Shown in pieces: positions 43,549-53,407 of a DNA stretch of 64,000 nucleotides. How positions within the stretch are numbered: the first letter of the stretch is position 1; every line of letters starts with the position of its first letter. Source of the stretch: Parvularcula maris (GTDB taxonomy: Bacteria; Pseudomonadota; Alphaproteobacteria; Caulobacterales; Parvularculaceae); assembly GCF_024505085.1 (NCBI RefSeq), contig NZ_JANIBC010000004.1, positions 182,651-246,650 on the forward strand, in the 5' to 3' direction. The position numbers and the translations under genes were made by a program. Under the pieces are notes generated by a model, which made no database searches, was not told the origin of the DNA, and worked only from the letters and a program-made list of their open reading frames with translations.

Positions 43549-45641
43549 CCCGACCGCAGGCGCTTCACGGCGTCGTCTCGCCTGAAAAGGTAGAGCAGCA
43601 CGCGCAGAGCCTCGCCTCGCTCCGAGGTCAGCTCCGGGTCCTCCTCGCACACCATCCGCGCATCGGTGGCGGCCACCTCCAGAAGGCTCTGGTGCTCGGA
43701 AGGGTTGGCCAGGGCGAAGTTCGGCAGGCCGGACTGCGCCGTGCCCAGCACATCGCCTGAGCCGCGTAGGCGCAGATCCTCCTCGGCGATCTCGAAGCCG
43801 TCCTGGGAGTTTCGGAGCACGTTGAGGCGGGCCTTGATGTTCTCCGACATCTCCCCCGGCGCGCCGCCATAGAGGAGGATGCAGGTGCCGGGCTTGTCCC
43901 CGCGTCCCACTCGGCCCCTAAGCTGGTGGAGCTGGGCGAGGCCGAAACGCTCGGCGTGCTCGATCACGATGATCGTGGCGTCGGGGGCGTTGACGCCCAC
44001 CTCGATAACGGTGGTGGCCACGAGAATCTTAGCATCGCCGCGGGAGAAGCGCTGCACGGCGACGTCCTTCTCAGGCCCCTTCATCCGTCCGTGTACCAGC
44101 TCGACGGTTTCGCCGAAGCGGGCGCGGAGGGCGGCATGGCGCTCCTCGGCAGCCGTGGCGGGGAACTGGTCGTTGGTCTTGACCAGGGGGCAGACCCAGT
44201 AGACCTGGCCGCCCGCCTGCACGGCCCGGCCCACGGCTTCGGTGACCTGGCCGAGCTTGGCGAGGGGCACGGCGCGGGTGTCGACGGGTTTTCTGCCTGG
44301 CGGCTTCTCCTTGATCTGGCTGACATCCATGTCGCCGTAGGCCGTCAGAGCCAGGGTCCTGGGGATGGGCGTCGCGGTCATCACCAGAACGTCCGTGCCC
44401 GAACCCTTCTCCTGCAGCTTGAGGCGCTGCTGCACGCCGAAGCGGTGCTGCTCGTCGATGATGGCGAGGCCTAAATCCGCGAACTCGACATCGTCGGAGA
44501 AAATGGCGTGGGTGCCGACGGCGAGCTGCACGAAGCCTTCGGCCACGGCCCGGCGCTTGGCGCGGCGCTCCTCGCCCTTGTCCCGGCCCGTCAGCAGGAC
44601 GGCGGAGACGCCTGCCGCCTCCAGAAGCGGCTCCATCGTCTCCATATGCTGGCGCGCCAAGATCTCCGTAGGCGCCATGAAGGCAGCCTGCGCGCCCGCT
44701 TCGATGACATCGAGGGCGGCGAGAAGCCCGACCACCGTCTTGCCCGAACCTACATCGCCCTGCACCAGGCGCACCATGCGGCGGGGGGCGGCGAGGTCCT
44801 CCCGGACCTCGGTCAGCACCTTGTCCTGGTCGCCTGTTAGGGAGAAGGGGAGCGCGGCCCTCGCTATTTTCGCCAGCTCGCCGCCGGTCTTGAAGCTGCG
44901 GCCCGCCAGCGCCCGCTGCCGTGTGCGGATCAGCGCGAGTGCGAGCTGGCTGGCGAGGAACTCGTCATAGGCGAGACGCCGCCGCGCCGGGTTGTCCGCC
45001 TTGAGGTCGAGACGGGTTTCAGGGTGGTGCGCCATCGTCACCGCCTCGCGGAAACCGGGAAAGCGCTCGCGCTCGATGAGGTCAGGCCGCAGCCATTCGG
45101 GTAGCGCAGGCAGGCGCTGGAGCGCCTCGCGGTTGGCCTTGAGAAGCGTTTTCGCCTGAAGGCCTGCCGTCATCGGGTAGATGGGCTCGGCCGAGGGCAG
45201 GTCGCCGCCCTCCTCGGGATCGAAGATCGTGTCGGGGTGGACGATCTGGCGCTGGGAGCCGTACTGCTCGATCTTGCCCGAGACGATCCTTGTGTCCCCT
45301 TCGGGTAGCTGTTTGTGCAGCCAGTCCGCACGGGGACGAAAGAAGACGAGCCGGACGAAACCCGTCTCGTCCGAGCAGAGAACCTTGTAAGGGCTGCGCG
45401 GGCGGTCGGAGGGCGGCGGCTCATGGGCGTCCACCTTGATCGTCAGCGCGGCATACATGCCGTCCTCCGTCTCGGCGATCTTGGGGCGGAAGCTGCGGTC
45501 GATGACGCCCGTCGGCAGGCGGAAGAGAAGGTCGACCACCTGCGGTCCGGCTATCTTCTCGAACAGCTCGGCCGTCTTCGAACCCACGCCGGGCAGGGCG
45601 GTGAGGTCGGCGAAGAGAGGGTTGAGGATCGACGGTCGCAC
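43545..45641 (-). CDS. recG: ATP-dependent DNA helicase RecG
   Basis: A protein of 698 residues, the family's usual length. It remodels stalled replication forks and Holliday junctions. The N-terminal wedge begins NPLFADLTALPGVGSKTAEL; the motor shows GDVGSGKT, DEQHRFGVQQR, TATPIPRTL and the C-terminal QLRGRVGRGDKPG with the TRG-like end. The start is GTG at 45641; the open frame continues 101 codons upstream without homology. Confidence 0.95.
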   Translation of the reverse strand: MRPSILNPLFADLTALPGVGSKTAELFEKIAGPQVVDLLFRLPTGVIDRSFRPKIAETEDGMYAALTIKVDAHEPPPSDRPRSPYKVLCSDETGFVRLVFFRPRADWLHKQLPEGDTRIVSGKIEQYGSQRQIVHPDTIFDPEEGGDLPSAEPIYPMTAGLQAKTLLKANREALQRLPALPEWLRPDLIERERFPGFREAVTMAHHPETRLDLKADNPARRRLAYDEFLASQLALALIRTRQRALAGRSFKTGGELAKIARAALPFSLTGDQDKVLTEVREDLAAPRRMVRLVQGDVGSGKTVVGLLAALDVIEAGAQAAFMAPTEILARQHMETMEPLLEAAGVSAVLLTGRDKGEERRAKRRAVAEGFVQLAVGTHAIFSDDVEFADLGLAIIDEQHRFGVQQRLKLQEKGSGTDVLVMTATPIPRTLALTAYGDMDVSQIKEKPPGRKPVDTRAVPLAKLGQVTEAVGRAVQAGGQVYWVCPLVKTNDQFPATAAEERHAALRARFGETVELVHGRMKGPEKDVAVQRFSRGDAKILVATTVIEVGVNAPDATIIVIEHAERFGLAQLHQLRGRVGRGDKPGTCILLYGGAPGEMSENIKARLNVLRNSQDGFEIAEEDLRLRGSGDVLGTAQSGLPNFALANPSEHQSLLEVAATDARMVCEEDPELTSERGEALRVLLYLFRRDDAVKRLRSG

Positions 45642-45726
45642 GGCCCCGTTCTGCCGCGTGTTCGCCTTTTGGTACAGGGTCCGGACTCCAAAACCGTGAC
45701 AGTTTGTAGGCCCGGATCCTACTCCG

Positions 45727-46461
45727 TCATCCCTGCGCGAGGCTCTGGGCGATCCCCGCCCGCACCCGGTCGGCGCCCTCCGCTTCGGAGCGAGCCAGGC
45801 GGCGCAGATACCAGGCGAGGGCGCGGCAGTAGCCGTCCGTTCCCGCAGCCTGGCTACCGACGAGCTGGAAACGCGAGGCCTCTTCTTCGGAAAGCCCGGC
45901 AGGATCGTTGACCGCGGCGTAGTCCTCTTGACTGGGCAGGGCACGGGGCTCGCGATCGCGCCCGTTTGCCAGCACCCGGAACAAAGCGGCCACTTGGGCG
46001 TCGATCACCGGCAGGATGGCAGGATCGCTGGCGGCGGGACCGAGGGCCGCCGCGCCCAGCGTTCCGTACTGGCCGCACCTCGTCTCACCCAGCTCGCGCA
46101 GCACCACGTCGAGGGTATCGGCGGAGCGCTCCAGATAGGCGGTCAGCAGCCTGTCTTCGGCGGCGAGCGCGTTGCCGCTCTCCCTGAGACGAAGCTCCGT
46201 CGCGTGAGCGAACGCCGCCTCGCGGGCCGCCTGCTCGGGCTCGGGCAGCTCCCGTATATCCTTCAGTTCACGGAGAAGAACGCCGAAGTCCTCGGGGTAC
46301 TCTTCCTCCATGACACGGTAGAGGGCGCTGGTCTGGGTCAGCTCCTCGCCTATCCGGTCGAGGCTGGCATCGCCCGAACCGCCGAAAAGGAACTTCATGG
46401 CGAAGAAGCCGATGACGGCGCCGACAATGGCGAAGAGGAGGCGGGCCGGGGTGCTGTTCAT
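45727..46461 (-). CDS. Membrane-anchored protein, unknown function
   Basis: A protein of 244 residues with one N-terminal helix (LLFAIVGAVIGFFAMKFLFG), then a helical domain with two Cys. No family recognised. ATG 46461 was chosen because the extra upstream codons are encoded by a dispersed repeat. It lies 85 bases upstream of recG on the same strand. Confidence 0.7.
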   Translation of the reverse strand: MNSTPARLLFAIVGAVIGFFAMKFLFGGSGDASLDRIGEELTQTSALYRVMEEEYPEDFGVLLRELKDIRELPEPEQAAREAAFAHATELRLRESGNALAAEDRLLTAYLERSADTLDVVLRELGETRCGQYGTLGAAALGPAASDPAILPVIDAQVAALFRVLANGRDREPRALPSQEDYAAVNDPAGLSEEEASRFQLVGSQAAGTDGYCRALAWYLRRLARSEAEGADRVRAGIAQSLAQG

Positions 46462-46490
46462 GAACAGGGCTTTCTGTTGCTGACGCTGTT

Positions 46491-46609
46491 GCCCCCTCCG
46501 CCCTTCGCGCACCTCCCCCACTTCGTAGGAGAGGGCATTATGACCGGCGTGTGCTCTCTAAGTCGCTCCCCCTCAATGAGGGGGAGCTGCCGGCAGGCTG
46601 AGGGGGAGC
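46491..46609. repeat. Dispersed palindromic repeat, family B
   Basis: It starts GCCCCCTCCGCCCTTC and ends AGCTGCCGGCAGGCTGAGGG, matching 63643-63762 closely at both ends; the middle is less similar. It abuts the icd stop codon (46610-46612). Confidence 0.85.
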
Positions 46610-47821
46610 CTAGCCGATCGCCTTCTGGAAGTTCTCGTCGACCTTGTCGAGGAACTGGGTGGTCGTGAGCCAGCCCTGCTCCGCGCCGATGAGGAGGGCG
46701 AGGTCCTTGGTCATGTTGCCGCTCTCGACGGTCTTGATGACGGTCTGCTCGAGGGTCTCGGCGAAGTTGGCGAGCTCGGGCGTGTCGTCGAGCTTGGCGC
46801 GGTGCTTCAGGCCGCGGGTCCAGGCGTAGATCGAGGCGATGGAGTTGGTGGAGGTCTCCTCGCCGCGCTGGTGGGCGCGGTAGTGGCGGGTGACCGTGCC
46901 GTGGGCGGCTTCGGCCTCGGCGGTCTTTCCGTCCGGGGTCAGAAGAACCGAGGTCATGAGGCCAAGCGAGCCGAACCCTTGCGCCACCGTGTCGGACTGG
47001 ACGTCACCGTCATAGTTCTTACACGCCCAGACATAGCCGCCGGACCATTTCATGCAGGCCGCGACCATGTCGTCGATGAGGCGGTGCTCATAATGCTGGC
47101 CCATCTTCTCGAACTGGTCCTTGAACTCCGTCTCGTAGATCTCCGCAAAGATGTCTTTGAAGCGGCCATCATACTTCTTCATGATGGTGTTCTTGGTGCT
47201 GAGATAGACCGGATAGTTGCGCTGGATGCCGTAGTTGAAGCAGGCGCGGGCGAAGTCGCGGATGCTTTCGTCGAGGTTGTACATCCCCATGGCGACGCCG
47301 GAGCCCGGCGCGTCGAAGATGTCGTACTCCTGGATTTCGCCGCTTTCGCCTTCCCACTTCATGGTGATCTTGCCCTTGCCGGGGAAGATGAAGTCGGTGG
47401 CGCGGTACTGGTCGCCAAAGGCGTGGCGGCCGATGATGATCGGCTGGGTCCAGCCGGGCACCAGGCGCGGCACGTTGCGGATGATGATCGGCTCACGGAA
47501 GACCACGCCGCCAAGGATGTTGCGGATGGTGCCGTTGGGCGAGCGCCACATCTTCTTGAGGCCGAACTCCTCGACCCTCGCCTCGTCGGGGGTGATGGTG
47601 GCGCATTTCACGCCGACCCCGTGCTCCTTGATGGCGTTGGCGGCGTCGACGGTGACCTGGTCGTCGGTCTCGTCGCGGTGCTCCATGCCGAGGTCGTAAT
47701 AGTGCAGGTCGATGTCGAGATAGGGGTGGATCAGCTTGTCTTTGATCAGTTGCCAGATGATCCGCGTCATCTCGTCGCCGTCGAGCTCGACGACCGGGTT
47801 CTTGACCTTGATCTTGGCCAT
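46610..47821 (-). CDS. icd: NADP-dependent isocitrate dehydrogenase
   Basis: A protein of 403 residues of the eukaryote-like dimeric type. It oxidises isocitrate to 2-oxoglutarate in the TCA cycle. The conserved segments are [34 protein letters not shown] (isocitrate binding) and [11 protein letters not shown] (NADP pocket). ATG 47821 starts [10 protein letters not shown]. Two tandem hairpins lie in its leader at 47846-47879. Confidence 0.96.
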   Translation of the reverse strand: MAKIKVKNPVVELDGDEMTRIIWQLIKDKLIHPYLDIDLHYYDLGMEHRDETDDQVTVDAANAIKEHGVGVKCATITPDEARVEEFGLKKMWRSPNGTIRNILGGVVFREPIIIRNVPRLVPGWTQPIIIGRHAFGDQYRATDFIFPGKGKITMKWEGESGEIQEYDIFDAPGSGVAMGMYNLDESIRDFARACFNYGIQRNYPVYLSTKNTIMKKYDGRFKDIFAEIYETEFKDQFEKMGQHYEHRLIDDMVAACMKWSGGYVWACKNYDGDVQSDTVAQGFGSLGLMTSVLLTPDGKTAEAEAAHGTVTRHYRAHQRGEETSTNSIASIYAWTRGLKHRAKLDDTPELANFAETLEQTVIKTVESGNMTKDLALLIGAEQGWLTTTQFLDKVDENFQKAIG

Positions 47822-47845
47822 GCCTCTATCTCCTTGGTTTCCTGA

Positions 47846-47879
47846 GCCCCGCTTCGGGGCCGGGGAGCCGAAGCTCCCC
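47846..47879 (-). promoter_or_regulatory. Two tandem hairpins in the icd leader
   Basis: GCCCC-GCTTC-GGGGC (47846-47860) and GGGGAGC-CGAA-GCTCCCC (47862-47879) stand between the TIGR02300-type gene and icd, both on the minus strand. No T run follows, so they may tune read-through or mRNA stability. Confidence 0.45.
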
Positions 47880-47929
47880 CTCATCTTGGGTATTCCAGGC
47901 GTCCTGTGTCGGGGACCGGGCGCCTCAAA

Positions 47930-48394
47930 TCAACGCTCGTCGTCATCTCCGGCGCCGGTGGCGATGCCGCCTAGATCGTCTTCGTCGTCATCATCGTCGA
48001 GAAGCGTGTCGTCGTCCTCGTCGTCGGGCAGGTCGATGTCGTCGATGTCGCCGAGGTCCTCGTCGTCATCGTCATCCTCTTCCTCATCGTCGTCCAGGGA
48101 CTTGGCGCGCTTGGACTTGGTGGGCGTGGCCTCGTCGTCGGCGTCCTCGAGGCTGGTCTGGTTCGCCTCGCCGAGCTCCTCGACCTCGTCCTCGTCGGTC
48201 TCGCTGGTGTCCTCATTGACCTTCGCGGAGGGTTTCGCCTCCGTCTCGTCACGCTTCTTGCGGGACTTGAGCAGCACGTCGGGGGTGAACTCATGGTCGC
48301 ATTTGGGGCAGTGCGCCGGGTCTTTCTGCAGGTCGTAGAATCGCGCGCCGCAGTTGGGGCAGTCGCGCTTGGTGCCTAGGTCTTCGTTCGCCAC
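47930..48394 (-). CDS. TIGR02300-type zinc-ribbon protein with acidic tail
   Basis: A protein of 154 residues. The N-terminal zinc ribbon is CPNCGARFYDL ... CPKC, and the remainder is almost entirely Asp/Glu. This FYDLN-containing family is common in alphaproteobacteria and is often next to aroA, as here. Its function is unknown; RNA-polymerase or ribosome contact has no proof. Confidence 0.9.
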   Translation of the reverse strand: MANEDLGTKRDCPNCGARFYDLQKDPAHCPKCDHEFTPDVLLKSRKKRDETEAKPSAKVNEDTSETDEDEVEELGEANQTSLEDADDEATPTKSKRAKSLDDDEEEDDDDDEDLGDIDDIDLPDDEDDDTLLDDDDDEDDLGGIATGAGDDDER

Positions 48395-48501
48395 GGGGAA
48401 TCCAGCTTCGGGTTAGGAAAATCGTCTCAAGGCGCGCTGGTTGGCAGAGGCCGGGCGCGCTGTCAAAGCGGCTCTGCCGAACAGCCCGAGGGGGAAGCTC
48501 C

Positions 48502-49791
48502 ATGACCGTACTCACCGCCCATCCGTCGGGTCCGCTGAGGGGCACCATGCGCGTGCCGAGCGACAAGAGCATGAGCCACCGGGCGCTGATGCTGGGCGCG
48601 GTGGCGCAAGGGGTAACAAGGATCGCCAGTATCTTAGAGGCGGGCGACGTGATGAGCACGGCCTCGGCTCTTCGCGCCTTCGGCGTCCGGGTGGAGCGGC
48701 GCGGCGGGCTGTTCACCGTCAGCCAGCAGGGCTGGCGGAGGCCCGAGCGGGCGCTGGACCTCGGCAATGCGGGCACCGGCGCGAGGCTTCTGATGGGCCT
48801 CGTCGCGGGGCAGGCGGCGGAGGCGCGCTTCGTCGGCGACCCCTCCCTGTCGCGAAGGCCCATGAGCCGAGTGCTGGAGCCGCTCATGGCCATGGGCCTT
48901 CGCGCCGAGAGCCGCGACGGCAGGCTGCCGGTCACGATCCATGCGTCGAAGATCAAGAGCTTCACCTACGACATGCCAGTGGCCTCGGCGCAGGTGAAGT
49001 CGGCGCTGCTGCTGGCAGGGCTCGGCGCGGACGGGCCCGTCGTGATCCGCGAGACCGTACCCACACGCGACCACACCGAGACGATGCTGAAGGCCTTCGG
49101 GGCGGACCTCGAAACCGATGGCCACCGCATCGAGCTGCGGCCCGGCGCGAGGCTCATGGGGCAGACGCTGAGCGTGCCCGCCGACCCCTCCTCGGCGGCC
49201 TTCCCGATGGTGGCGACGCTCATTATGCCCGGTTCGGAGCTTCGCCTCGACGAGGTCATGCTGAACCCCCGCCGAACGGGGCTCTTCGGCTCGCTACGCC
49301 GGATGGGAGCGCGGATCACGGAGGCGAACCGGCGCTCATCGGGAGGGGAGGAGGTCGCCGACCTGACCGTCACCTCCTCCGCCCTGAAGGGGGTGCGGAT
49401 CGAGGCCTCCGAGGTCCCTGACATGATCGACGAGATACCGGTGCTCGCCGTGGCGGCGGCCTTCGCCGAGGGTGTCACGAGGATTGAGGGGCTCGAGGAA
49501 CTCAAGGTGAAGGAGAGCGACCGCCTGGCCGCCACGGCAGCGCTGCTGAGGGCGGGGGGCGTCTCCTGCCGCACCGGAGAGGACTGGCTGGAGATCGACG
49601 GAACGGGCGGCAAGGTGCCTGGCGGAGGCACCGTCGAGACCGATCACGACCACCGCATCGGTATGGCGGCGGCGGTCCTGGGGATGGGAGCGAAGGCGCC
49701 CATGGAGGTCCAGGGCGCCGACGCGATCGGCACGAGCTTTCCAAGCTTTGCCGAGCTGATGAGGGGTGCGGGCGCTAGGCTCAGCTCCTGA
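48502..49791 (+). CDS. aroA: 3-phosphoshikimate 1-carboxyvinyltransferase (EPSP synthase)
   Basis: A protein of 429 residues. It adds enolpyruvate to shikimate-3-phosphate in aromatic amino-acid synthesis. VPSDKSMSHRALML, GNAGTGARLLMGL, RDHTETML and ELKVKESDRLAATAALL are the conserved active-site segments. Alphaproteobacteria often follow it with cmk and rpsA, which are absent here. Confidence 0.96.
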   Translation: MTVLTAHPSGPLRGTMRVPSDKSMSHRALMLGAVAQGVTRIASILEAGDVMSTASALRAFGVRVERRGGLFTVSQQGWRRPERALDLGNAGTGARLLMGLVAGQAAEARFVGDPSLSRRPMSRVLEPLMAMGLRAESRDGRLPVTIHASKIKSFTYDMPVASAQVKSALLLAGLGADGPVVIRETVPTRDHTETMLKAFGADLETDGHRIELRPGARLMGQTLSVPADPSSAAFPMVATLIMPGSELRLDEVMLNPRRTGLFGSLRRMGARITEANRRSSGGEEVADLTVTSSALKGVRIEASEVPDMIDEIPVLAVAAAFAEGVTRIEGLEELKVKESDRLAATAALLRAGGVSCRTGEDWLEIDGTGGKVPGGGTVETDHDHRIGMAAAVLGMGAKAPMEVQGADAIGTSFPSFAELMRGAGARLSS

Positions 49792-49811
49792 ACCCCCCGG
49801 TCAGCGGAGGG

Positions 49812-50567
49812 TTACTTGGCGCGGCGACGCCGCAGGGCGGCACCGAGAGCCACGGGGGCGAACAGGAAGGCCGCCGCCGGAACCGGCACGGCGTCCGTGT
49901 CCACCTCGAGGTCGAAGCTCAAGATCGTCTGGCGCGAGACATCGCTGCCCGTACCCCCCGTGAAGCCGAAATAGACCACCGAGCCAAGATCGGTGAGGTC
50001 GATGAGCTGGGTCAGGATCGGCGCCGTGGGCCTGGCGGCGCTGTCCGATGCGAAGACCGAGAGCGTCGCGCCGTCATACTCGACCCAGCCGTAGCGGGTG
50101 GCCGAGCCCTCGATGGTGAAGCTGGGGGTGGCCGTCGCGCCAACGGTCGAGCCGTCGATAATGCTGATATGGTTGCCGTTGGGGTCGCCGTAGCGGCCGC
50201 CGGGGCCGTTATCGAAAGTGTCGAACTCGACGGCGACCGCGTCGGTGATGCCGAGATAGCCGAGATTGCCGCCGCTCTGACCGATGGCGCTCGGGCCCTC
50301 GCCCTGCACGGTGAAGGTGATGCCGTCGGCCTCCCCGTTGGAGACGAAGCTGAAGCTGGCGGAGAAGGTGGTGGAGGCGTCGACCGTGTAGCCGGTGGTC
50401 CAGGCGCTGCCCGCCTGGTTGCCGCCATTATTGGTGAGCACGATCTCGGTCTGGCTCGTAGTGGCGACGCCGTTCGTGGTCATCGACGGGAAGCTGACCG
50501 GCGCGGCGTTCGCGGCGGCGGAGGCGATGACGGCAACCGAGGCCGTCAGGGCAAGGATCTGTTTCAT
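49812..50567 (-). CDS. Legume-lectin-like surface protein with VPxP-type sorting tail
   Basis: A protein of 251 residues with a signal peptide ending NAA|PV. The body has the L-type lectin pattern DGITFTVQG, LGYLGITDAVAVEFDTFDN and NHISI, so sugar binding is likely. The C terminus DAVPVPAAAFLFAPVALGAA followed by RRRRAK is a VPLPA-type exosortase signal. It resembles the tail of the CHRD-like protein at 25301. Confidence 0.82.
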   Translation of the reverse strand: MKQILALTASVAVIASAAANAAPVSFPSMTTNGVATTSQTEIVLTNNGGNQAGSAWTTGYTVDASTTFSASFSFVSNGEADGITFTVQGEGPSAIGQSGGNLGYLGITDAVAVEFDTFDNGPGGRYGDPNGNHISIIDGSTVGATATPSFTIEGSATRYGWVEYDGATLSVFASDSAARPTAPILTQLIDLTDLGSVVYFGFTGGTGSDVSRQTILSFDLEVDTDAVPVPAAAFLFAPVALGAALRRRRAK

Positions 50568-50777
50568 GGGTTCCCCTTTTCTGGATGAAGTTCCTGCCCG
50601 CGCCTCCTCGCTTCTGTGAGACTAAGTAACAATGTCCCAGACGGTACAAGCGTTTGTTAGGATTAACCGCCCGAGCGGGTCGCGGAGCCTTGATTGACGC
50701 GCTCGTGTGCAGCGGCGCACGTGGCGATCTTAACCAATCTCGTTCATAAGAAGCGGAAGTGCGTCGAGAGGGTAGAG

Positions 50778-52583
50778 ATGGCAGCGGCTGGTGGTTCTGA
50801 GTTTCTTGTCGATGCCGCGATCTATCTCGGTGCGACCACCGTCGCCGTGCCCATCTTCAAGAAGCTCAAGCTCGGCACGATCCTCGGCTTCCTGGCGGCG
50901 GGGGTCCTGTTCGGCCCTCACGCGCTGGGGCTTCTATCGTCCGGGGACGGCGTATCCCAGATCGCCGAGCTCGGCGTGGTGCTGTTCCTTTTCGTCATCG
51001 GCCTAGAATTGAGCGCGCCTAGGCTCTGGTCGCTCAAGCGCACGATCTTCGGGCTCGGCCTCCTGCAGATGCTGGTGACCGGGACCTGCATCGGCTTCGC
51101 CTTCGAGACCTTCGGATGGCTGCCGAGGGGGCCTGCCTTCATCGCCGGTTTCGCCTTGGCCTGCAGCTCGACCGCCTTCGCCCTCAGCCTCCTGGAGGAG
51201 CGAGGGGAGCTCAACACGCCCTTCGGCACCAAAGCCTTCTCGGTCCTCCTGTTCCAGGACATCGCTGTCATCCCGCTTCTCGCCGCCATCCCCTTCGTCG
51301 CGCGGGGCCAGTCCGGCGAGGAGGGAGCGTCCATGGACCCGCTCGTGATCGTGCAGGCCATCGGTGCGCTGATCCTGCTGATCCTCGTCGGTCGCTTCCT
51401 CCTCAACCGCTATTTCCGCCTCGTCGCCGTCTCGGGCTCGCGGGAGGCGTTCACGGCGGCGGCCCTCTTCGTCGTCGCCGCCACGGCGCTCCTTCTGGCC
51501 GAAGCCGGGCTCTCCATGGCGCTCGGTGCATTTCTGGCCGGGGTGCTCCTGGCGGAGAGCTCGTTCAAGCATCAGATCGAGGCCGATATCGAGCCCTTCC
51601 GCGAGCTGCTGCTCGGCCTCTTCTTCATCGGCGTGGGGATGCAGCTCGACCTGGGTGTGATGCTCGCCAACTGGTGGATCGTGCTTCTTGGAGCTGCAGC
51701 CCTCATCATCTTCAAGGGCGGCGTCCTCTACCTCCTGGTGCGGATGTTCGGCTCGAAACATACCGAGGCGTTGAAGGTCGGCGGCGTCCTCAGCCAGGGC
51801 GGCGAGTTCGGCTTCGTGGTCTTCTCGCTCGGCGTGGGCCGCGGCATCTTCGACAACGAGTTCGCGACGATCTCTTCTTCCGTGATCACCCTCTCCATGG
51901 TGGCGACCCCCCTCATCATGATGGCGCTCAGCCGGGTACGGACGAAGACCTCCGTCCCCACGCCCGATGCGCCGGAGGACGAGGAGGGCGAGGTTCTGGT
52001 GGTGGGCTACGGCCGGGTCGGCCAGATCGTCACCCAGATCCTGCGCGGCTCCAAGGTCTCGGTCACCGCCATCGACAACGACCCCGTCCGGATCGAGACG
52101 GCCAGAGCCTTCGGCGCCAAGGTCTTCTACGGCGACGGAACGGACATGCATCTTCTGGTGGGTGCAGGCGCGACCAGGGCCAACGCGGTGGTGTTCGCCA
52201 TCGACGACGCGAAAGTGGTCGCCCCCGCCGTCGCCGCCCTGCGCGAGCGCTGCCCGAAGGTGAAGATCATCGTCAGCGCCTATGACCGCCTGCACGAGAT
52301 GGAGCTGATGGACGAGGAGATCGACATCATCATCCGCGAGACCTTCGAGAGCGCCGTCCTCATGGCCAAGCGGACCCTGGGCTTCCTGGGCCTCAGCGAC
52401 GGCATGATCGGCGAGATCGAAGCCGAGTTCAGAGACCGCGACCGCGACCGCCTCATGGCCCAGAAAGCGGGCGACCACCACTCAGGCCAGGAGCGCCTGG
52501 ACGAGCCGTTCCACGCCAGGACCAAGCACAAGAAGGCGGAGAAGCACGAGCGCCGCGAAGAGCTGGTGCCGGAGGATGCTTAG
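50778..52583 (+). CDS. Kef-type monovalent cation:proton antiporter
   Basis: A protein of 601 residues. The first 390 residues contain about a dozen membrane helices with CSSTAFALSLLEERGE and LFQDIAVIPLLA, typical of CPA2 antiporters. A cytoplasmic RCK/TrkA-N domain follows, with nucleotide loop VVGYGRVGQIV. The tail is rich in His, Lys and Glu. It probably exports potassium in exchange for protons. No KefF or KefG partner is seen. ATG 50778 has GAGAGGGTAGAG upstream. Confidence 0.9.
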   Translation: MAAAGGSEFLVDAAIYLGATTVAVPIFKKLKLGTILGFLAAGVLFGPHALGLLSSGDGVSQIAELGVVLFLFVIGLELSAPRLWSLKRTIFGLGLLQMLVTGTCIGFAFETFGWLPRGPAFIAGFALACSSTAFALSLLEERGELNTPFGTKAFSVLLFQDIAVIPLLAAIPFVARGQSGEEGASMDPLVIVQAIGALILLILVGRFLLNRYFRLVAVSGSREAFTAAALFVVAATALLLAEAGLSMALGAFLAGVLLAESSFKHQIEADIEPFRELLLGLFFIGVGMQLDLGVMLANWWIVLLGAAALIIFKGGVLYLLVRMFGSKHTEALKVGGVLSQGGEFGFVVFSLGVGRGIFDNEFATISSSVITLSMVATPLIMMALSRVRTKTSVPTPDAPEDEEGEVLVVGYGRVGQIVTQILRGSKVSVTAIDNDPVRIETARAFGAKVFYGDGTDMHLLVGAGATRANAVVFAIDDAKVVAPAVAALRERCPKVKIIVSAYDRLHEMELMDEEIDIIIRETFESAVLMAKRTLGFLGLSDGMIGEIEAEFRDRDRDRLMAQKAGDHHSGQERLDEPFHARTKHKKAEKHERREELVPEDA

Positions 52584-52729
52584 GTCTCCTATCGAAGTGG
52601 ATAGCCGTTTGTCTCGCATCGTTTCTCCATAGCGAACGGTGAGGCATCTTTCCTAAGGCTAAGAAGGCTACAGTAGCGGGAGGTGTCCGGGGGTTAAGCG
52701 ACGGCTTTACCTTCGCAAAATCATCCGCC

Positions 52730-53407
52730 TCACCGCCGGTGGCGGGGTATGGCGGCGGAGCGTGTCAGGACCGCTGCGTTCTTCTCCTGCGAGGGCCAGC
52801 GGTGCTGGTCCTCCGGTGTGCGCTGGTCCTTGAACTTGATCGGGGGGTAGCGGGGGGCGAGCACGTCGCGGGTACGGCGGTAGGCCCCTATGGCTTCGAG
52901 CTTCGCCGAGACGTCGAAGGTGGCGTAGCGGGTCTTGTCGAAGAGAATATCCCGCTTGAAGGCGAAGATGACGGCGTAGGGCCATGGGCGCGGCGCGTCC
53001 TCGCTGCCGCCATAGCCGAGATAGACGGCCCTGAGGTCAGGCAGCGCGAGCTCATCCTCGTCCGTCCCCTTCGCGAGAACCCGGCGGATGAGGAAGCGGT
53101 CGTTCTCAGGGTCCAGCCTGTAGCCGAGGAGGTAGCCGGTTTCTTCGAAACGCTGCTGGTTTGTGCGCAGGAACTGCCTGGCGACGAGGAGAAGCATCAC
53201 CGCAAGAAAAACCGAAGCAGCCCACCAGCCGGTCCCCGTCAAGGTTCCGGACAGGACGAACCCGAACTGGAAGAGGCAGAAACCCGCGACCAGGAACACG
53301 AGGAGGAAGACAAGCATCGTCCGGTCGTCCTTCGCCACGTCCTGGCGCACCTCTTCTTCCGTGTCCTCGAAGACGAGAACGCCCTGTTCCTCCCGAAAGC
53401 GCAGCAT
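52730..53407 (-). CDS. Two-helix membrane protein, unknown function
   Basis: A protein of 225 residues. Two adjacent membrane helices (about residues 31-52 and 58-77) separate a short N-terminal tail from a cytoplasmic domain (GYRLDPENDRFLIRRV and onward). No family recognised. It faces the Kef-type gene end-to-end. Confidence 0.7.
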   Translation of the reverse strand: MLRFREEQGVLVFEDTEEEVRQDVAKDDRTMLVFLLVFLVAGFCLFQFGFVLSGTLTGTGWWAASVFLAVMLLLVARQFLRTNQQRFEETGYLLGYRLDPENDRFLIRRVLAKGTDEDELALPDLRAVYLGYGGSEDAPRPWPYAVIFAFKRDILFDKTRYATFDVSAKLEAIGAYRRTRDVLAPRYPPIKFKDQRTPEDQHRWPSQEKNAAVLTRSAAIPRHRR

